This document shows, in pieces, positions 15,009-15,366 of a DNA stretch of 15,366 bases. The notes below the pieces were generated by a model that had not been told where the DNA came from, made no database searches, and saw only the letters and a list, made by a program, of their open reading frames with translations. Source of the DNA: Candidatus Kerfeldbacteria bacterium (GTDB lineage: Bacteria > Patescibacteriota > Patescibacteriia > SBBC01); NCBI GenBank assembly GCA_016204645.1, contig JACQKI010000006.1, forward strand, positions 1 through 15,366, read 5' to 3'. Every line of letters begins with the position of its first letter. Within the stretch, counting starts at the first letter, position 1. Position numbers and translations under genes: made by a program.

Positions 15009-15366
15009 TCATACTCGCTCGACGTACTCGCCGGTGTCGGTATTAATTCTGACAGTGTCTCCGGTCTTAATGAACATCGGGACTTTGATGGTGCCGCCGG
15101 TGGCAAGCGTGGCATCTTTCATGACTGAGCCCTGGGCCGTGTCGCCGCGGGTGGCGTCCATGGTTTCAGTCACTTTCAGTTCGACTTTTTTCGGCAGTTC
15201 GACGCCGATTGGACTGCCTTCAAAGAGCAGCAGCGTGACCTCGGCGCCTTCGACCAAGAACGGCAGAACATCCTTGACGTTCTCGCGTTCAATTGAGACC
15301 TGATCGAAGGTCGATGAATCCATGAAGGTGGCGGCCGCATCGTCAGCGTAGAGGTAGCTGGCCTTA
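15009..15366 (-). CDS. efp: Elongation factor P, C-terminal part (cut by window edge)
   Basis: The last 118 codons and stop of EF-P, which relieves ribosomes stalled at polyproline stretches. The frame continues beyond the window edge (KASYLYADD), so the N-terminal KOW-like domain with the modifiable loop residue is not visible. The visible part covers the second domain (TFMDSSTFDQV, then the EGAEVTLLLFEGSPIGVELPKKVEL strand pair) and the third OB domain with ATLATGGTIKVPMFI and the characteristic end GDTVRINTDTGEYVERV. The family is about 185-188 residues, so about 68 residues are missing. A gap of 114 bp separates it from the A22-like gene on the same strand. I see no clear terminator after the stop. 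Confidence 0.96.
   Translation of the reverse strand, partial: KASYLYADDAAATFMDSSTFDQVSIERENVKDVLPFLVEGAEVTLLLFEGSPIGVELPKKVELKVTETMDATRGDTAQGSVMKDATLATGGTIKVPMFIKTGDTVRINTDTGEYVERV

Noticed and set aside
14902..15303. 133-codon plus-strand frame opposite efp
   Set aside because: It is antisense to an unmistakable EF-P and crosses the repeat elements; it has no promoter or domain.
1..15366. CRISPR arrays, insertion sequences, phage genes, rRNA or tRNA
   Set aside because: No spaced direct repeats, transposase or integrase motifs, or conserved RNA gene sequence were seen on either strand.

Overview
The window looks like chromosomal DNA from a Patescibacteria/CPR bacterium (Parcubacteria-like). 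This rests on gene order and protein style, not on a database search. RpoC is of the short type without the trigger-loop insertion of E. coli. An FtsK translocase, a one-pass HTH (RodZ-like) protein and RecA follow each other tightly, an order I associate with Parcubacteria. Coding density is high and base composition is moderately GC-rich. I saw no insertion sequence, CRISPR array, rRNA or tRNA.

Layout: (1) 1-2892 is the 3' three quarters of rpoC. (2) 2893-3216 is a regulatory region with a strong promoter and a structured leader. (3) 3217-6852 is a two-gene operon of secreted proteins: a 243-aa protein of unknown function and a 966-aa protein. The large one appears to hold two caspase/gingipain-fold (clan CD) domains, an Ig-like and an FnIII-like domain, and a C-terminal domain like type IX secretion sorting domains. 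(4) 6991-7479 holds a small secreted cysteine-rich peptide and a 65-aa tail-anchored membrane protein, closed by a perfect bidirectional terminator. (5) 7545-7919 (minus) is a four-helix DUF4383-like membrane protein, divergent from ftsK. (6) 8092-12081 is ftsK, the HTH gene and recA. (7) 12106-14025 is a secreted LVIVD beta-propeller protein placed 24 bp after recA. (8) 14052-14894 (minus) is a nine-helix membrane protein with the motif set of presenilin/signal peptide peptidase (family A22) aspartyl proteases. (9) 15009-15366 (minus) is the C-terminal part of elongation factor P.

Core functions (transcription, chromosome segregation and cell shape, recombination, translation) alternate with envelope and secreted proteins. 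The most interesting items are the presenilin-like protease with an inverted array of 7-bp repeats over its start, and the double caspase-fold secreted protein whose second domain seems to have lost its catalytic histidine and whose C-terminus resembles a sorting signal for a secretion system not expected in this kind of cell.
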